DNA from: Geovibrio thiophilus
GTDB lineage: Bacteria; Chrysiogenota; Deferribacteres; Deferribacterales; Geovibrionaceae
Reading direction: 5' to 3'
Length of the DNA stretch: 64,000 nt
Assembly: GCF_004087915.1 (NCBI RefSeq)
Contig: NZ_CP035108.1
Span: forward strand, 62,001 to 126,000
Shown here: piece after piece, positions 1 through 9,481 of the stretch
Numbering within the stretch: position 1 is the stretch's first letter
How the letters are laid out: every line of letters starts with the position of its first letter
The notes under the pieces: model-generated
What the model saw: only the letters and a program-made list of their open reading frames with translations
Databases searched by the model: none
Told to the model about the DNA's origin: nothing
Translations under genes and position numbers: made by a program

Positions 1-85
1 CAGGCCCGTCGAAACCACAGCAACCGCCCTTTGAGGAAAGGTGCTAATTCCTGCCCTGCGTGCCGTGAAGACAGGGGAGATAAGA
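1..85 (+). promoter_or_regulatory. SAM-I (S-box) riboswitch, 5' end cut by window edge
   Basis: The S-box core is present in order: GGCCCG, GAAACC, GCAACC, then GGTGCTAATTCCTGC and a closing AGATAAG. These match the conserved SAM-I aptamer; the 5' strand of helix P1 lies before base 1. It precedes a terminator hairpin and the methionine genes metY and metX. Expected behaviour of the family is that bound S-adenosylmethionine favours termination, so the operon is read when SAM is low. Confidence 0.93.
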
Positions 86-105
86 ACCGTTAAGACGACT
101 CTAAC

Positions 106-137
106 GCCTCTTTCCCCTTGGGACAGAGGCTTTTTTT
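106..137 (+). terminator. Intrinsic terminator of the SAM riboswitch expression platform
   Basis: GCCTCT at 106-111 pairs with AGAGGC at 125-130, with an inner TCCC/GGGA pairing, and is followed by seven T. It lies between the aptamer and the metY ribosome site (AGGAGG at 144-149), the position expected for a transcription-termination riboswitch. Confidence 0.85.
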
Positions 138-155
138 GTATTCAGGAGGCAAACT

Positions 156-1442
156 ATGAGCAAGCACCGCATTGAAACCATCGCAGTACACGGCGGACAG
201 ACACCAGACCCCGTAACAGGCGCCAGAGCCGTACCCATATACCAGACAACGGCTTACAAATTCCGTGACGCCGACCACGCGGTGAAGCTGTTTGATCTGG
301 AAGAGGCAGGCTACATTTACACTCGCCTGAACAACCCAACGGTTGAGGTACTGGAAAACCGCATAGCGATGCTTGAAGGGGGAACAGGTGCTGTCGCCGC
401 TTCCTCCGGTCAGTTTGCAGAGTTCATGGTTTTCTCCACCATAGCCGAAGCCGGAGACGAAATAATCACCACAAACAGGCTCTACGGCGGGACGAACAAC
501 CTGTTTTTCCACACCTTCAAAAAGCTGGGAATAACCTTCCGCCCTTTTGACCAGAATAACCCTGACGAAATTAAGTCTCTGATAAATGAAAAAACCAAGG
601 CAGTCTATCTTGAGACAGTAGCAAACCCCGGCAACGATATAGCTGACTTTGAGACAATAGCAAAAATCACCCATGAAAATGGTCTGCCACTTGTGATAGA
701 CAATACATACCCCACTCCTTTTCTCTGCCGTCCGAAGGACTTCGGCGCGGATGTGGTTGTCCACTCCGTAACCAAATTTTTAGGCGGACACGGGAACTCC
801 ATGGGCGGCGTCGCCGTTGACCTCGGCACATTCGACTGGGCGAAGAGCGGACGCTTCCCTTCCTTCACCACTCCCGATCCCAGCTACCACGGCATAGTGT
901 ATGCGGAAAGGTTCGGCAATATGGCGCTTGCGGTTAAGATGCGCGTGCAGACCATGCGTGACATAGGCGGCTGCATGAGTCCCATGAATGCCTTCCTCCT
1001 TCTTCAGGGGCTTGAGACACTTCATGTCCGCATGGAAAGGCATGTGGAAAACGCCCGCAAGCTTGCCGATTATCTTCAGAAAAGCGACATGGTGGACTGG
1101 GTGAATTTTCCCGAGCTTGAGGGTAACCCCAACTGTGAAAGAGCGAAAAAATACATGCCCAAGGGAACAGGCGCAATGCTGAGCTTCGGCATCAAAGGCG
1201 GGCAGCAGGCGGGCAAAGCCTTCATAGAGGGGGTAGAGCTTGCCACTCACCTCACCAACCTAGGCGACACAAGAACCCTTGTCACCCATCCCGCAAGCAC
1301 AACTCACCGCCAGCTCAACGCAGAGCAGAAAGCAAAAGCGGGCATAACGGACGGGCTTATCCGCCTCTCTGTGGGCATAGAGCACATCGACGATATAATA
1401 GCCGACATAGAACAGGCATTTGCGAAGGCAAAGAAGGCTTAA
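156..1442 (+). CDS. metY: O-acetylhomoserine aminocarboxypropyltransferase (sulfhydrylase)
   Basis: PLP enzyme of the Cys/Met metabolism family, 428 aa, the usual length for MetY. It makes homocysteine (or methionine) from O-acetylhomoserine and sulfide (or methanethiol). The PLP lysine lies in HSVTKFLGGHG (K207), and the substrate-binding YTRLNNPT motif is near residue 55. The ATG has a strong AGGAGG seven bases upstream. It is first in an operon with metX three bases behind, and both are under the SAM-I riboswitch. The riboswitch and neighbour make a biosynthetic role in methionine much likelier than a catabolic lyase. Confidence 0.95.
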   Translation: MSKHRIETIAVHGGQTPDPVTGARAVPIYQTTAYKFRDADHAVKLFDLEEAGYIYTRLNNPTVEVLENRIAMLEGGTGAVAASSGQFAEFMVFSTIAEAGDEIITTNRLYGGTNNLFFHTFKKLGITFRPFDQNNPDEIKSLINEKTKAVYLETVANPGNDIADFETIAKITHENGLPLVIDNTYPTPFLCRPKDFGADVVVHSVTKFLGGHGNSMGGVAVDLGTFDWAKSGRFPSFTTPDPSYHGIVYAERFGNMALAVKMRVQTMRDIGGCMSPMNAFLLLQGLETLHVRMERHVENARKLADYLQKSDMVDWVNFPELEGNPNCERAKKYMPKGTGAMLSFGIKGGQQAGKAFIEGVELATHLTNLGDTRTLVTHPASTTHRQLNAEQKAKAGITDGLIRLSVGIEHIDDIIADIEQAFAKAKKA

Positions 1443-1445
1443 TAT

Positions 1446-2561
1446 ATGGAAAACTCCGCAGGCATAGTAAAACCGCAGTACGTCACCTTCAGGGATGATT
1501 TCTCATTTGAGAGCGGCAGGGTTATATCCTCCGTCACCTGCTGTTACGAGACATACGGTAAGCTCAGCGAAGACAAATCAAACGCAGTCCTCGTCTGCCA
1601 CGCCCTCACCGGAAGCGCCCACGCAGCGGGCTTTCACAGGGCGGATGAGCAGAAGCCCGGCTGGTGGGACTCCATGATAGGTCCGGGCAAGACCTTTGAC
1701 ACGAATAAATACTTCGTTATCTGCTCCAACTTCCTCGGAAGCTGCTTCGGAACCACCGGACCTTCCTCTGTGGATCCGTCAACAGGCAAGAGATACGGTA
1801 TCCGTTTCCCCGTGGCGTCTGTTAAGGACATGGTGAAGCTTCAGAAAAGGCTCATAGACCATTTAGGAATTGAAAAGCTTCTCGCTGTGGCGGGTGGCTC
1901 CATGGGCGGCATGCAGGTTCTGGAATGGGGAGCGACATATCCGGACATGATGAAGACTCTGATCCCCATTGCCACCACTCACGCCATAACACCCATGGCG
2001 ATCGCCTTCAACAGCATAGCCCGCTTCTCCATCACCAAAGATCCCAGATGGAACAAGGGCGACTACTACGAAGGTGAATTCCCCGTGGACGGACTGGCGA
2101 TCGCGCGCATGGCGGGGCACATCACCTATCTTTCCGATCCGGCTTTTAACGACAAGTTCGGGCGGAGATATTCGGCTTTTGAAGGCTTTTACGATTTTAA
2201 CGGCTTTTTTGAAGTTGAGAACTATCTCCGTTATAACGGCTATAAATTCACAGAGGTCTTCGACGCCAACACATACCTTTATGTGCTGAAGGCAATGGAT
2301 ATTTTTGATCTTTCCTACGGCAGGGGCTCTTTGTCGGACGCTGTGGAGCTCATAAAGGCGGACACGCTGCTCATATCTGTTTCGTCAGATTTCCTTTTCC
2401 CCCCGTACCTTACAGAGGAAATATATGATATAATGAAGTATCAGGGCAAAAAAGCCTTCTGGTACAACATACAATCAAACTACGGACACGACGCCTTCCT
2501 CCTTGAGTTTGAAGAGCTGGACAGGCTGATAAGGGAATTTTTCGCTGACAGAGGGCTGTAA
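1446..2561 (+). CDS. metX: Homoserine O-acetyltransferase
   Basis: Alpha/beta hydrolase-fold acyltransferase, 371 aa. It acetylates homoserine from acetyl-CoA, supplying the substrate of MetY. The nucleophile elbow is GGSMGGMQ (S152), the acid lies in the SSDFLFPP region, and the catalytic His is in YGHDAFLLE near the C-terminus. The gene starts three bases after metY. Acyl preference (acetyl versus succinyl) cannot be fixed from sequence alone, but pairing with MetY favours acetyl. Confidence 0.95.
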   Translation: MENSAGIVKPQYVTFRDDFSFESGRVISSVTCCYETYGKLSEDKSNAVLVCHALTGSAHAAGFHRADEQKPGWWDSMIGPGKTFDTNKYFVICSNFLGSCFGTTGPSSVDPSTGKRYGIRFPVASVKDMVKLQKRLIDHLGIEKLLAVAGGSMGGMQVLEWGATYPDMMKTLIPIATTHAITPMAIAFNSIARFSITKDPRWNKGDYYEGEFPVDGLAIARMAGHITYLSDPAFNDKFGRRYSAFEGFYDFNGFFEVENYLRYNGYKFTEVFDANTYLYVLKAMDIFDLSYGRGSLSDAVELIKADTLLISVSSDFLFPPYLTEEIYDIMKYQGKKAFWYNIQSNYGHDAFLLEFEELDRLIREFFADRGL

Positions 2562-2564
2562 ATA

Positions 2565-3278
2565 ATGGGATTCAATGAAGCGGCGTTCAACTACTACATA
2601 AGCTCGGATCACATCAAGGGTGACGACCTTGATTTGATAAGAAAAAACTTTAAGAACAAAGAGTTTGAATGCCTGCTGGACATTGCCGCTGGCGCAGGGC
2701 ACTGTGCGGCGGCTGTTCCGGCGAAGAGACGTTATACACTTGACCCCAGCATGCCCATGCTGAAAACCGCCAAGGAAAAATTCGGTCTTAATCTCCCCGT
2801 ATGCGCCGTGGCGGAGTCGATCCCGTTTTCGGACAACACTTTCGACATTCTCACCTGCCGCATAGCCATGCACCATTTCAAAAACCCCGACCTCTTCTTC
2901 CGTGAGGTGAAAAGGGTTCTGCGCCCTCTCGGCTGGATGGTTCTCATAGACAACATAGTGGATGTTGAGGACTCATACCTCAATGTGATAGAATACATAA
3001 GAGACAACACGCACATACGCAGCTACAGGCTGGATGAGATACTCAGGTTCGCCCGTGACGACTTCCGCCTGATAGATTACGCCTGCATATTCAAAAAGCA
3101 TGACTTCCCCGAATGGGCAGGCAGGCTCGCCGAAGGACCTGAGGCTGTGGAGCGGATTGAGCAGGCATTCAAGGATCTGCCGGACAGCATACAGAAGGAG
3201 CTGGAGGTGGAAAAGACCTACGGCAGAATTTCCGCATATACGGATAAGAAAGGATTCTTCATTTTCCGCTCCGTGTGA
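2565..3278 (+). CDS. Class I SAM-dependent methyltransferase, substrate unknown
   Basis: A 237-aa UbiE/type-11-like methyltransferase. Motif I is LLDIAAGAGHCAAAV near residue 38, followed by an acidic residue at the end of strand 2 (TLDPS), and a CRIAMHHFKNP post-motif. It is not MetW: it lacks the short MetW length and does not precede metX. It sits three bases after metX, so it may be co-regulated with methionine supply. The methyl acceptor is not evident. Confidence 0.8.
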   Translation: MGFNEAAFNYYISSDHIKGDDLDLIRKNFKNKEFECLLDIAAGAGHCAAAVPAKRRYTLDPSMPMLKTAKEKFGLNLPVCAVAESIPFSDNTFDILTCRIAMHHFKNPDLFFREVKRVLRPLGWMVLIDNIVDVEDSYLNVIEYIRDNTHIRSYRLDEILRFARDDFRLIDYACIFKKHDFPEWAGRLAEGPEAVERIEQAFKDLPDSIQKELEVEKTYGRISAYTDKKGFFIFRSV

Positions 3279-3290
3279 TAAGGATGGTAA

Positions 3291-5084
3291 GTGTTTAAAT
3301 TCAGATTAAAGGAATTTAATCTGCCGGTAATCGGCAGATGGTTCATACTCGGCTCGCTTGTGGGAATCGTGGCGGGCTTAGGCGCGATTATTTTCTTCCT
3401 GATGCTTCAGGGATGCTCGTATATCTTCCTCGACTACATCGGCGGCATGAGGGTGGAGGAGACGGCGGGAGAACCTGCTTTCTTCGGTCATGCGGCAACT
3501 CAGTTCAACAGATGGATAGTCCTCTTCCTCCCCGCTCTCGGGGGGCTTATCAGCGGTTTTCTCGTGTATAAGTTCGCACCGGAAGCGGAAGGGCACGGCA
3601 CTGACGCCGCCATAAAAGCGATTCACCATAAAAACGGCTATATAAAATGGAACGTCCCGCTGATCAAAACCTTAGCAAGCTCCATAACCATCGGAACAGG
3701 CGGTTCCGGCGGGCGTGAGGGTCCTATAGCGCAGATAGGCGCAGGCTTCGGTTCCTTTCTCGGAAGAGTGCTGAACCTCACCGACAGGGAGAAACGCATA
3801 CTGACAGCCGCTGGCATGGGAGCGGGCGTGGGCGCCATATTCCGCTCACCTCTGGCGGGCGCGATCTTCGCTGCGGAAGTGCTTTACAGCAGTTCGGACA
3901 TGGAGTTTGAAGTCCTTCTGCCATCAACCATAACATCAATCATAGCCTACTCAATATTCTGCTCTTTCTTCGGTTGGGATCCGCTGTTCGCCACTCCGGG
4001 CTTCCGGTTTGACAGCCCGCTGGAGCTCGCCGGATATACAATACTCGGTTTTGCCTGCGCCTTCTTCGGCTGGCTTTACGTCAACACCTTTTACCGCATC
4101 CGTGATTTTTTCAAGGTAATGAAGCTTTCTCCTTATCTCAAGCCCGCCCTCGGCGGTCTGCTCACGGGGATAATCGGTTTCTGGCTTCCTGAGGCTATAG
4201 GCGGCGGCTACGCCAATATAGAGCTGGCGATGAACGTTCACCTGAGCATCCTGCTCTTGTTCGTGCTGATATTCGCCAAGATACTCACCACCTCCTTCAG
4301 CATAGGCAGCGGCGGCAGCGCCGGCATTTTCGGGCCCTCCATGGTGATAGGCGCCTCCGTCGGCGGTTTTATAGGTCTGGCGCTGAACATGACACTCCCT
4401 GTCATTGCGCCTGAGCCCGGGGCATATGTAGTAGTGGGGATGGCGGGCTTCTTCGCCGGAATCGCGAGCGCACCCCTCTCAACCATAATTATGGTCAGCG
4501 AAATGACAGGAAACTATCACCTTCTGGTTCCCTCAATGTGGGTAAGCACTCTGACGTTTCTCCTGCTCCGCAAAACAACCATGTACCGCAGTCAGGTGGA
4601 GTTCCGCAGCGATTCACCGATTCACAAGGGCGAGTTCTTTCTTCAGGTGCTTCAGGACATCAGAGTGAAGGACATTATGCGCCCTGATCCCATTGTCATA
4701 AGAGAAGATATGAGATTCAGCGATATTGTTCACTTCATATCAGCCACCAAGCACAACAACTTTCCCGTGGTGAAGGAGAACGGCGAGCTTGTGGGCGTTT
4801 TGCTGTTTGAGGAGATAAGGGAGTTCGTATTTGAGGAAGGGCTTGAGAGTATTGTTGTGGCGGGAGAGGTCTGCGAGAAAGACATCCCGGTGATCAAACC
4901 CGCAAATAATCTCGCCGACGCCATAGAGATGATAGGCTTCAAAAACATAGAGCTCCTGCCCGTGGTCGACACTGATAAGGATAATATCCTGATCGGCATC
5001 ATCACCCGCAGGGACATCATATCCACATACAACAAGGTGCTCCGCAAGCGCAAATTTGAAAACGAGCAGGAAGCGGACTTCTAG
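3291..5084 (+). CDS. CLC-family chloride channel/antiporter with C-terminal CBS pair
   Basis: Membrane protein of 597 aa starting at GTG. The CLC domain (about 1-440) has GSGGREGP near residue 140, carrying the gating glutamate typical of CLC proteins, and GIFGPSMVIGA near residue 345. The first selectivity motif is GHGTDAA rather than GSGIPE. Two CBS domains (about 455-580) may bind adenosine nucleotides. The stop codon overlaps the stop of the convergent exporter gene in a shared CTAG at 5081-5084. Whether it is a channel or H+/anion antiporter is unresolved; fluoride specificity is not indicated. Confidence 0.88.
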   Translation: MFKFRLKEFNLPVIGRWFILGSLVGIVAGLGAIIFFLMLQGCSYIFLDYIGGMRVEETAGEPAFFGHAATQFNRWIVLFLPALGGLISGFLVYKFAPEAEGHGTDAAIKAIHHKNGYIKWNVPLIKTLASSITIGTGGSGGREGPIAQIGAGFGSFLGRVLNLTDREKRILTAAGMGAGVGAIFRSPLAGAIFAAEVLYSSSDMEFEVLLPSTITSIIAYSIFCSFFGWDPLFATPGFRFDSPLELAGYTILGFACAFFGWLYVNTFYRIRDFFKVMKLSPYLKPALGGLLTGIIGFWLPEAIGGGYANIELAMNVHLSILLLFVLIFAKILTTSFSIGSGGSAGIFGPSMVIGASVGGFIGLALNMTLPVIAPEPGAYVVVGMAGFFAGIASAPLSTIIMVSEMTGNYHLLVPSMWVSTLTFLLLRKTTMYRSQVEFRSDSPIHKGEFFLQVLQDIRVKDIMRPDPIVIREDMRFSDIVHFISATKHNNFPVVKENGELVGVLLFEEIREFVFEEGLESIVVAGEVCEKDIPVIKPANNLADAIEMIGFKNIELLPVVDTDKDNILIGIITRRDIISTYNKVLRKRKFENEQEADF

Positions 5085-5395
5085 CCAGCTATCTTCAGTC
5101 CGGTTATCCCCGCCGCAATGAGCAGAACGGACAAGCCTCTGATAAAACTCAGCGGTTCATTGAGAAAAATCACCCCGCAGATGAAAATACCCGTCGCTCC
5201 TATTCCCGTCCAAACGGCATAGGCTGTGCCCATGGAAAGAGTTTTCATGGAGTACGAAAGCAGATAAAAGCTTACGGACATTGCTGCGATTGTGATAACT
5301 GACGGAAGGGGTTTTGAGAAGCCCTGACTGTATTTAAGCCCCATAGCCCAGATGATTTCAAAAAGTCCGGCGATGAAAAGAGACGTCCAAGCCAT
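5081..5395 (-). CDS. gdx: Small multidrug resistance protein, guanidinium exporter (Gdx/SugE type)
   Basis: Four-helix SMR protein of 104 aa. The essential glutamate is in AGLFEIIWAMGLKYSQGF near residue 9, the Gdx/SugE signature rather than the EmrE one. The start is set at the ATG at 5395, which has GAGG six bases upstream and gives the normal SugE length; an in-frame ATG at 5407 lies inside that ribosome-site region. A guanidine-II riboswitch lies just upstream. Gdx proteins export guanidinium in exchange for protons, usually as dual-topology dimers. Confidence 0.92.
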   Translation of the reverse strand: MAWTSLFIAGLFEIIWAMGLKYSQGFSKPLPSVITIAAMSVSFYLLSYSMKTLSMGTAYAVWTGIGATGIFICGVIFLNEPLSFIRGLSVLLIAAGITGLKIAG

Positions 5396-5415
5396 TTTAG
5401 ACCTCATTTAAAAAA

Positions 5416-5462
5416 GCGGAGCCGTCCCCTGATGTAACCGAGAGGTGAGGTCGTCCTCACAT
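5416..5462 (-). promoter_or_regulatory. Guanidine-II (mini-ykkC) riboswitch
   Basis: On the minus strand two short hairpins carry the ACGR loops that define this class: GTGAGG-ACGA-CCTCAC (5445-5460) and GGGG-ACGG-CTCC (5418-5429, one G-U pair). They are separated by about 15 bases and lie 20-65 bases before the gdx start. In the family guanidinium bridges the two loops and frees the ribosome site. The match of aptamer to a guanidinium exporter supports the call. Confidence 0.88.
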
Positions 5463-5497
5463 CGACAGTTTTTTAAATTAGGCTTTCCCCCGGAAAA

Positions 5498-6409
5498 TCA
5501 ATCTATCCTTTTCGCTATTTCCCTGAAAAAGCCTTCCCCGTCATTGAGGGCTATGTCTATCTCGGCGTAGGCGTATTTATGTCTGCGGTCTTCGGGGATT
5601 TTCACAAAATCCTTCTGCGTGGTTATGATCATGTCGAGTTTATAGTGCTCCGAAATGTCCTCCAGCTTATCCAGAGTCTTGCGGCAGTAGTGCATATGAT
5701 CGGGAAACTGCCTGTTTTTTACTATGTTTATCCCGTTTTCATAGAGAAATGCGAGAAACCTGCCGCCGCCCGCAATCCCTGCGAAGCCGAGACATCGTTT
5801 GCCCTGCATATCCTCTGCCGAGAGCAGCCTTCCGTCCGCAGTCCTTATTCCCTTAAACTCTATATTGCTGAAAAACACAGGTCTGTCCTTCACCAGCGGA
5901 ACAACATTGCTCGGAACCTCCGTATTGTCCGCCCTTGTGAAAACGATTATATCAGCCCTGCGTATTCCTTTCGGAAACTCCCGCAGATACCCGAACGGAA
6001 AAGGGAGTCCTGTTGAAATCGGCTTTCTGTGATCCAACAGGAGAATGTCCAGATCCCTGTGCATTCTTTTATGCTGAAAACCGTCGTCCAGAATGAACAG
6101 ATCCGGTCTGAAGTGCTCCATCGCGTATGCGGCGCTGTCCGCTCTTTCCTTTCCGGTGATTACGATCGCCCCTTTGCAGTTCTCTGCTATCATATACGGC
6201 TCGTCCGCTGCCAGCGGCGGCTTCATCAGTATATTCTCCCCGTCGGAGATTACATTGGTTTCAAGCCCTATCTTCCCCTTGTACCCTCTGGAGAGCACGC
6301 AGACCTTTTTCCCCTGACTGAGAAAATAGTTTGTGAGTCTGATAGTGAAGGGTGTTTTGCCTGTGCCGCCGAGGGATATATTGCCGACGGAGATAACTTT
6401 AGGAGTCAC
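5498..6409 (-). CDS. lpxK: Tetraacyldisaccharide 4'-kinase
   Basis: Lipid A pathway kinase that phosphorylates the 4' position of the disaccharide at the inner membrane. The P-loop VISVGNISLGGTGKTPF begins only six residues from the start, and the Asp-rich LILDDGFQHKRMHRD motif is present. It is 303 aa, whereas the family normally has about 35-50 residues with a membrane helix before the P-loop. Extension is blocked by an in-frame TGA three codons upstream of the GTG start. It overlaps the glycosyltransferase gene by 11 bases. Function is well supported; the missing membrane anchor is odd. Confidence 0.9.
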   Translation of the reverse strand: MTPKVISVGNISLGGTGKTPFTIRLTNYFLSQGKKVCVLSRGYKGKIGLETNVISDGENILMKPPLAADEPYMIAENCKGAIVITGKERADSAAYAMEHFRPDLFILDDGFQHKRMHRDLDILLLDHRKPISTGLPFPFGYLREFPKGIRRADIIVFTRADNTEVPSNVVPLVKDRPVFFSNIEFKGIRTADGRLLSAEDMQGKRCLGFAGIAGGGRFLAFLYENGINIVKNRQFPDHMHYCRKTLDKLEDISEHYKLDMIITTQKDFVKIPEDRRHKYAYAEIDIALNDGEGFFREIAKRID

Positions 6410-7163
6410 GGTTCTTCATCTCCAGTTCCCAAAGGAAAACATATTTGAGAAATACATAAAGAAGGCTGCTGAACGCTGCCAAGAAGCCTCTGAACCCGTC
6501 CAGAAAACCAAGGCGGAGTATGTATTTTTTCAGGAAAGCCGCAGGCGGGTTAAAAATAAGCCTGCCGAAGGACATTTTACGTCCGTTTTTCCTGTACATT
6601 TCAGCGGATAAACGGGCGTATTTCACCAGTCTGTGCATGTGGTCTTCTATGTCCTTATACGAATAATGCTGCAATTCACCCTCAAGTCTGCCAGTTTCGC
6701 CTTCGATGTGAAGGTATTCGTGCACATCCCCTCCGCGCCATTCGGGCTTGGCGGAAGCCTTTACAAGCCGGAGCCTGCGGTCGGGCTGCCACGAAAAGCG
6801 GAGGAATTTTCCGGCGTAAAATGTGCGTCTGCTGAGAACATACCCGCCGCAAGCGCCGCTCAGAACAGCGCCGACTATGGAATGCCTGAGCGCGTCGTCC
6901 GGCACCTCATCACAATCAAGTGAGAGTATCCACGGCTGGGAGCATTTTTCCAGAGCGGAGTTCTTCTGTTTCTCAAAGCCCTTCCAGTCCTCGGAATATA
7001 CCTTTGCGCCGAACTTTTCCGCGATCTGCACAGTTTTGTCCGTGGAGCGAGAATCCACCACTATTATCTCAGATGCTATATCTGCAACGCTTTTCAGCGT
7101 TTTTTCCATGTTCGCTTCTTCGTTGAAAGAAATAAAGCAGACGGAAAGAGGAAGCTTAGCCAT
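6399..7163 (-). CDS. Family 2 glycosyltransferase, WaaE/KdtX-like LPS core transferase
   Basis: GT-A transferase of 254 aa. The N-terminal [27 protein letters not shown] and LDCDE (DxD-type) motifs are those of the WaaE/KdtX group that adds glucose or heptose to LPS core. The C-terminus is rich in aromatic hydrophobic residues ([14 protein letters not shown]), probably membrane associating. AAAGGAG precedes the ATG, which overlaps the preceding gene by eight bases. Position before lpxK and after ugd supports LPS or capsule work. The exact sugar is unknown. Confidence 0.82.
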   Translation of the reverse strand: MAKLPLSVCFISFNEEANMEKTLKSVADIASEIIVVDSRSTDKTVQIAEKFGAKVYSEDWKGFEKQKNSALEKCSQPWILSLDCDEVPDDALRHSIVGAVLSGACGGYVLSRRTFYAGKFLRFSWQPDRRLRLVKASAKPEWRGGDVHEYLHIEGETGRLEGELQHYSYKDIEDHMHRLVKYARLSAEMYRKNGRKMSFGRLIFNPPAAFLKKYILRLGFLDGFRGFLAAFSSLLYVFLKYVFLWELEMKNRDS

Positions 7164-8145
7164 TCTCCTTTGTTCCCCCGTTTTTCTTTATCGTGTGTCT
7201 GAAAAAATCTATTGTCTGTCTGAGACCTTCGTAGATACTGACAACCGGTCGCCAGCCGAGAACAGTCTCAGCCTTTGTTATGTCCGGGCACCTTCTCTTG
7301 GGATCGTCCTCAGGGAGCTCTTTATGCACAAGCTCGGACTTTGAGCCGAGAAAACCTATTATGAGCCGCGCAAAATCCTCCACAGCGTACTCGTCGGTAT
7401 TGCCGAGGTTGAAGATCTCGCCGTTCAGCCCGTCCTGCATGGCTGTTCTGTATATCCCCTCCACAAGGTCGGAGATGTAGCAGAAGCTGCGGGTCTGGCT
7501 GCCGTCGCCGTAGACCGTGACCGGCTCGCCCTGCAAAGCCTGATAAGCGAAGTTCGGTATTATTCTGCCGTCATTCAGCCTCATGCGGGGACCGTAGGTG
7601 TTGAATATACGGACTATACGTACGTCCACGCCGTGAGTGCGGTGATATGCCATTGTCATGGCTTCGGAAAACCTTTTCGCCTCATCATAAACGGAACGCA
7701 CGCCCACCGAGTTCACGTTTCCCCAGTAGGTCTCCGGCTGCGGATGCACCTCAGGATCTCCGTAGACTTCGGATGTTGAGGCGAAAACATATCTCGCCCC
7801 CTTCTCCTTCGCCATTCCGAGGGTGTGCATTGTACCCACGGAATCCACCTTGAGTGTCTGGATCGGGAAATTGAGATAATCCACAGGGCTCGCCGGACAT
7901 GCGAAATGCAGAATCAGATCCACTCTGCCCTCAACATGTATATAGTTGGTGACGTTGTATTTAATGAACCGGAAGCAGTCATTGCCCATGTGGTGGGCTA
8001 TGTTGTCCATGGAGCCTGTTATAAGGTTGTCCATGCCTATGACCTTCCATCCCTCCGCCAGAAAGCGGTCGCAGAGATGGCTGCCGATGAATCCCGCGGC
8101 GCCTGTTATCAGAACGGTTTTCCGTCTACCTGCCGATGCTGTAAT
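7156..8145 (-). CDS. UDP-glucuronate decarboxylase (UDP-xylose synthase)-like SDR; start uncertain
   Basis: Extended short-chain dehydrogenase that would convert the UDP-glucuronate made by the upstream Ugd into UDP-xylose. Full Rossmann coding is present: [16 protein letters not shown] begins at base 8121, and the YxxxK region is YDEAKRF. The first in-frame ATG (8034) would delete the NAD-binding motif. Between the in-frame TGA and KTVLITG there is no ATG, GTG or TTG. The best-placed candidate is ATT at 8145, six bases after AAGGGG; that start is inference. The gene overlaps ugd by 20 bases in this model and runs 329 aa. A sequencing indel or CTG start are alternatives. Confidence 0.8.
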   Translation of the reverse strand: MTASAGRRKTVLITGAAGFIGSHLCDRFLAEGWKVIGMDNLITGSMDNIAHHMGNDCFRFIKYNVTNYIHVEGRVDLILHFACPASPVDYLNFPIQTLKVDSVGTMHTLGMAKEKGARYVFASTSEVYGDPEVHPQPETYWGNVNSVGVRSVYDEAKRFSEAMTMAYHRTHGVDVRIVRIFNTYGPRMRLNDGRIIPNFAYQALQGEPVTVYGDGSQTRSFCYISDLVEGIYRTAMQDGLNGEIFNLGNTDEYAVEDFARLIIGFLGSKSELVHKELPEDDPKRRCPDITKAETVLGWRPVVSIYEGLRQTIDFFRHTIKKNGGTKENG

Positions 8146-9433
8146 ATTCCACCCCTTGCTCCTTCATCTTTTTAGGATCAAAAGCGTTTCTGCCGTCTAT
8201 AACAAGAGGCAGTCTCATAATTTTTTTAAGTTTCGCAGCATCGACCTCAAGAAACTCCTTCCACTCTGTAACGAGAAGAACAGCGTCTGCGCCTTCCGCT
8301 GCTGCGTACATATCTTCAAAATATTTTATCTGCCCGCTCTCGGGGAAAAGCCTTGAGAAGTTTTCCGCAGCCTTGGGATCACAGAGCCGGAGCTTGGCTC
8401 CCTGCGCGGCGAGTTCCCGCACTATATCGATCGCGGGCGCTTCCCTTATATCGTCCGTATTGGGCTTGAAGGCAAGTCCCCAAACGCAGATCTCTTTCTC
8501 TTTGGTTATCCAGAGAAGCTCCTCCACCATGGCAAGATATTTGGTTCTTCTGGCGGCGTTGATATAATCAGCCTCCTCAAGGAGGGAGAAGTCCACGCCG
8601 TTTTCGTTCGCCATGTTGATGAACGCCTTTATATCCTTCGGAAAACAGCTTCCGCCGTAACCGAGACCGGCGTTGAGAAATGCCCTGCCTATGCGCTTGT
8701 CATAGCCCATGCCTTCCGCCACAAGCTCAATATCGGCGCCTACCTTTTCGCAGAGATCCGCAACCATATTTATATATGATATTTTAAGGGCAAGGAATGA
8801 GTTTGAAGCATGCTTTATGAGCTCTGCCGCCGCAGGTGTTGTTATAAGCAGCGGAAATCCTCTCTCTGCGAAGGGTTTGTATATCTCTCTGAATATAGCC
8901 TCCGCCCTTTCGCTCTCAACTCCGGCAACTATCCTGTCCGGATTGGTAAAATCGTAAAGCGCCGAGCCCTCACGGAGGAACTCGGGGTTTGAAGCCACAT
9001 CAAAAGTCACGTTCGGATTGGCGTATCTTTTCAGCGTCATCTTCACCCTTCTGTGAGTGTTGACGGGAACTGTGGATTTTTCGATGATCAGCTTGTATCC
9101 GTCCGCAACTTCGGCTATCTGCCTCGCAGCTTCCTCAACCTGAGAGAGATCCGCCTTGCCTGTTTCGCTCTGGGGGGTTCCCACGCAGAGGAAAACCGCT
9201 TCGGCAAACTTCGCCCCCTCTTCTATGCTGTCAGTGAAGCGTATATTGCCGGAGGCTATGTTCTTTTTGAGAACTTCCGTAAGCCCCGGCTCATAAATGG
9301 GCGATTCGCCTTTTTTAAGGGTCGCAAGCTTTGAGGAAATCTTCTCAACACACATTACTTCGTTGCCGGTGTCGGCAAGACAAGCGGCTGTCACGAGACC
9401 TACATAGCCCGCACCGATTACAGTAAGCTTCAT
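8126..9433 (-). CDS. ugd: UDP-glucose 6-dehydrogenase
   Basis: NAD-dependent oxidation of UDP-glucose to UDP-glucuronate, 435 aa, normal length. The N-terminal Rossmann motif is [16 protein letters not shown], the catalytic cysteine lies in [13 protein letters not shown], and the C-terminal UDP-binding domain ends in EYYSIGR. It is the first gene of a minus-strand unit: ugd, decarboxylase, glycosyltransferase, lpxK. A sigma70-like promoter lies 50-80 bases upstream. The product probably feeds LPS or exopolysaccharide sugars. Confidence 0.95.
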   Translation of the reverse strand: MKLTVIGAGYVGLVTAACLADTGNEVMCVEKISSKLATLKKGESPIYEPGLTEVLKKNIASGNIRFTDSIEEGAKFAEAVFLCVGTPQSETGKADLSQVEEAARQIAEVADGYKLIIEKSTVPVNTHRRVKMTLKRYANPNVTFDVASNPEFLREGSALYDFTNPDRIVAGVESERAEAIFREIYKPFAERGFPLLITTPAAAELIKHASNSFLALKISYINMVADLCEKVGADIELVAEGMGYDKRIGRAFLNAGLGYGGSCFPKDIKAFINMANENGVDFSLLEEADYINAARRTKYLAMVEELLWITKEKEICVWGLAFKPNTDDIREAPAIDIVRELAAQGAKLRLCDPKAAENFSRLFPESGQIKYFEDMYAAAEGADAVLLVTEWKEFLEVDAAKLKKIMRLPLVIDGRNAFDPKKMKEQGVEYYSIGR

Positions 9434-9481
9434 ACTTTATCACCTTCGTTATAAAAATGTATTTTCGCACTGAATAACCGG

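Noticed and set aside
2565-3278. metW (methionine biosynthesis protein W)
   Set aside because: Length and motifs fit a general type-11 methyltransferase; MetW proteins are shorter and differ in motif I context.
8126-8145. Ugd-decarboxylase fusion by programmed frameshift
   Set aside because: AGG-TAG is not a recognised slippery site with proper stimulators, and the Ugd C-terminus is normal; kept only as an alternative.
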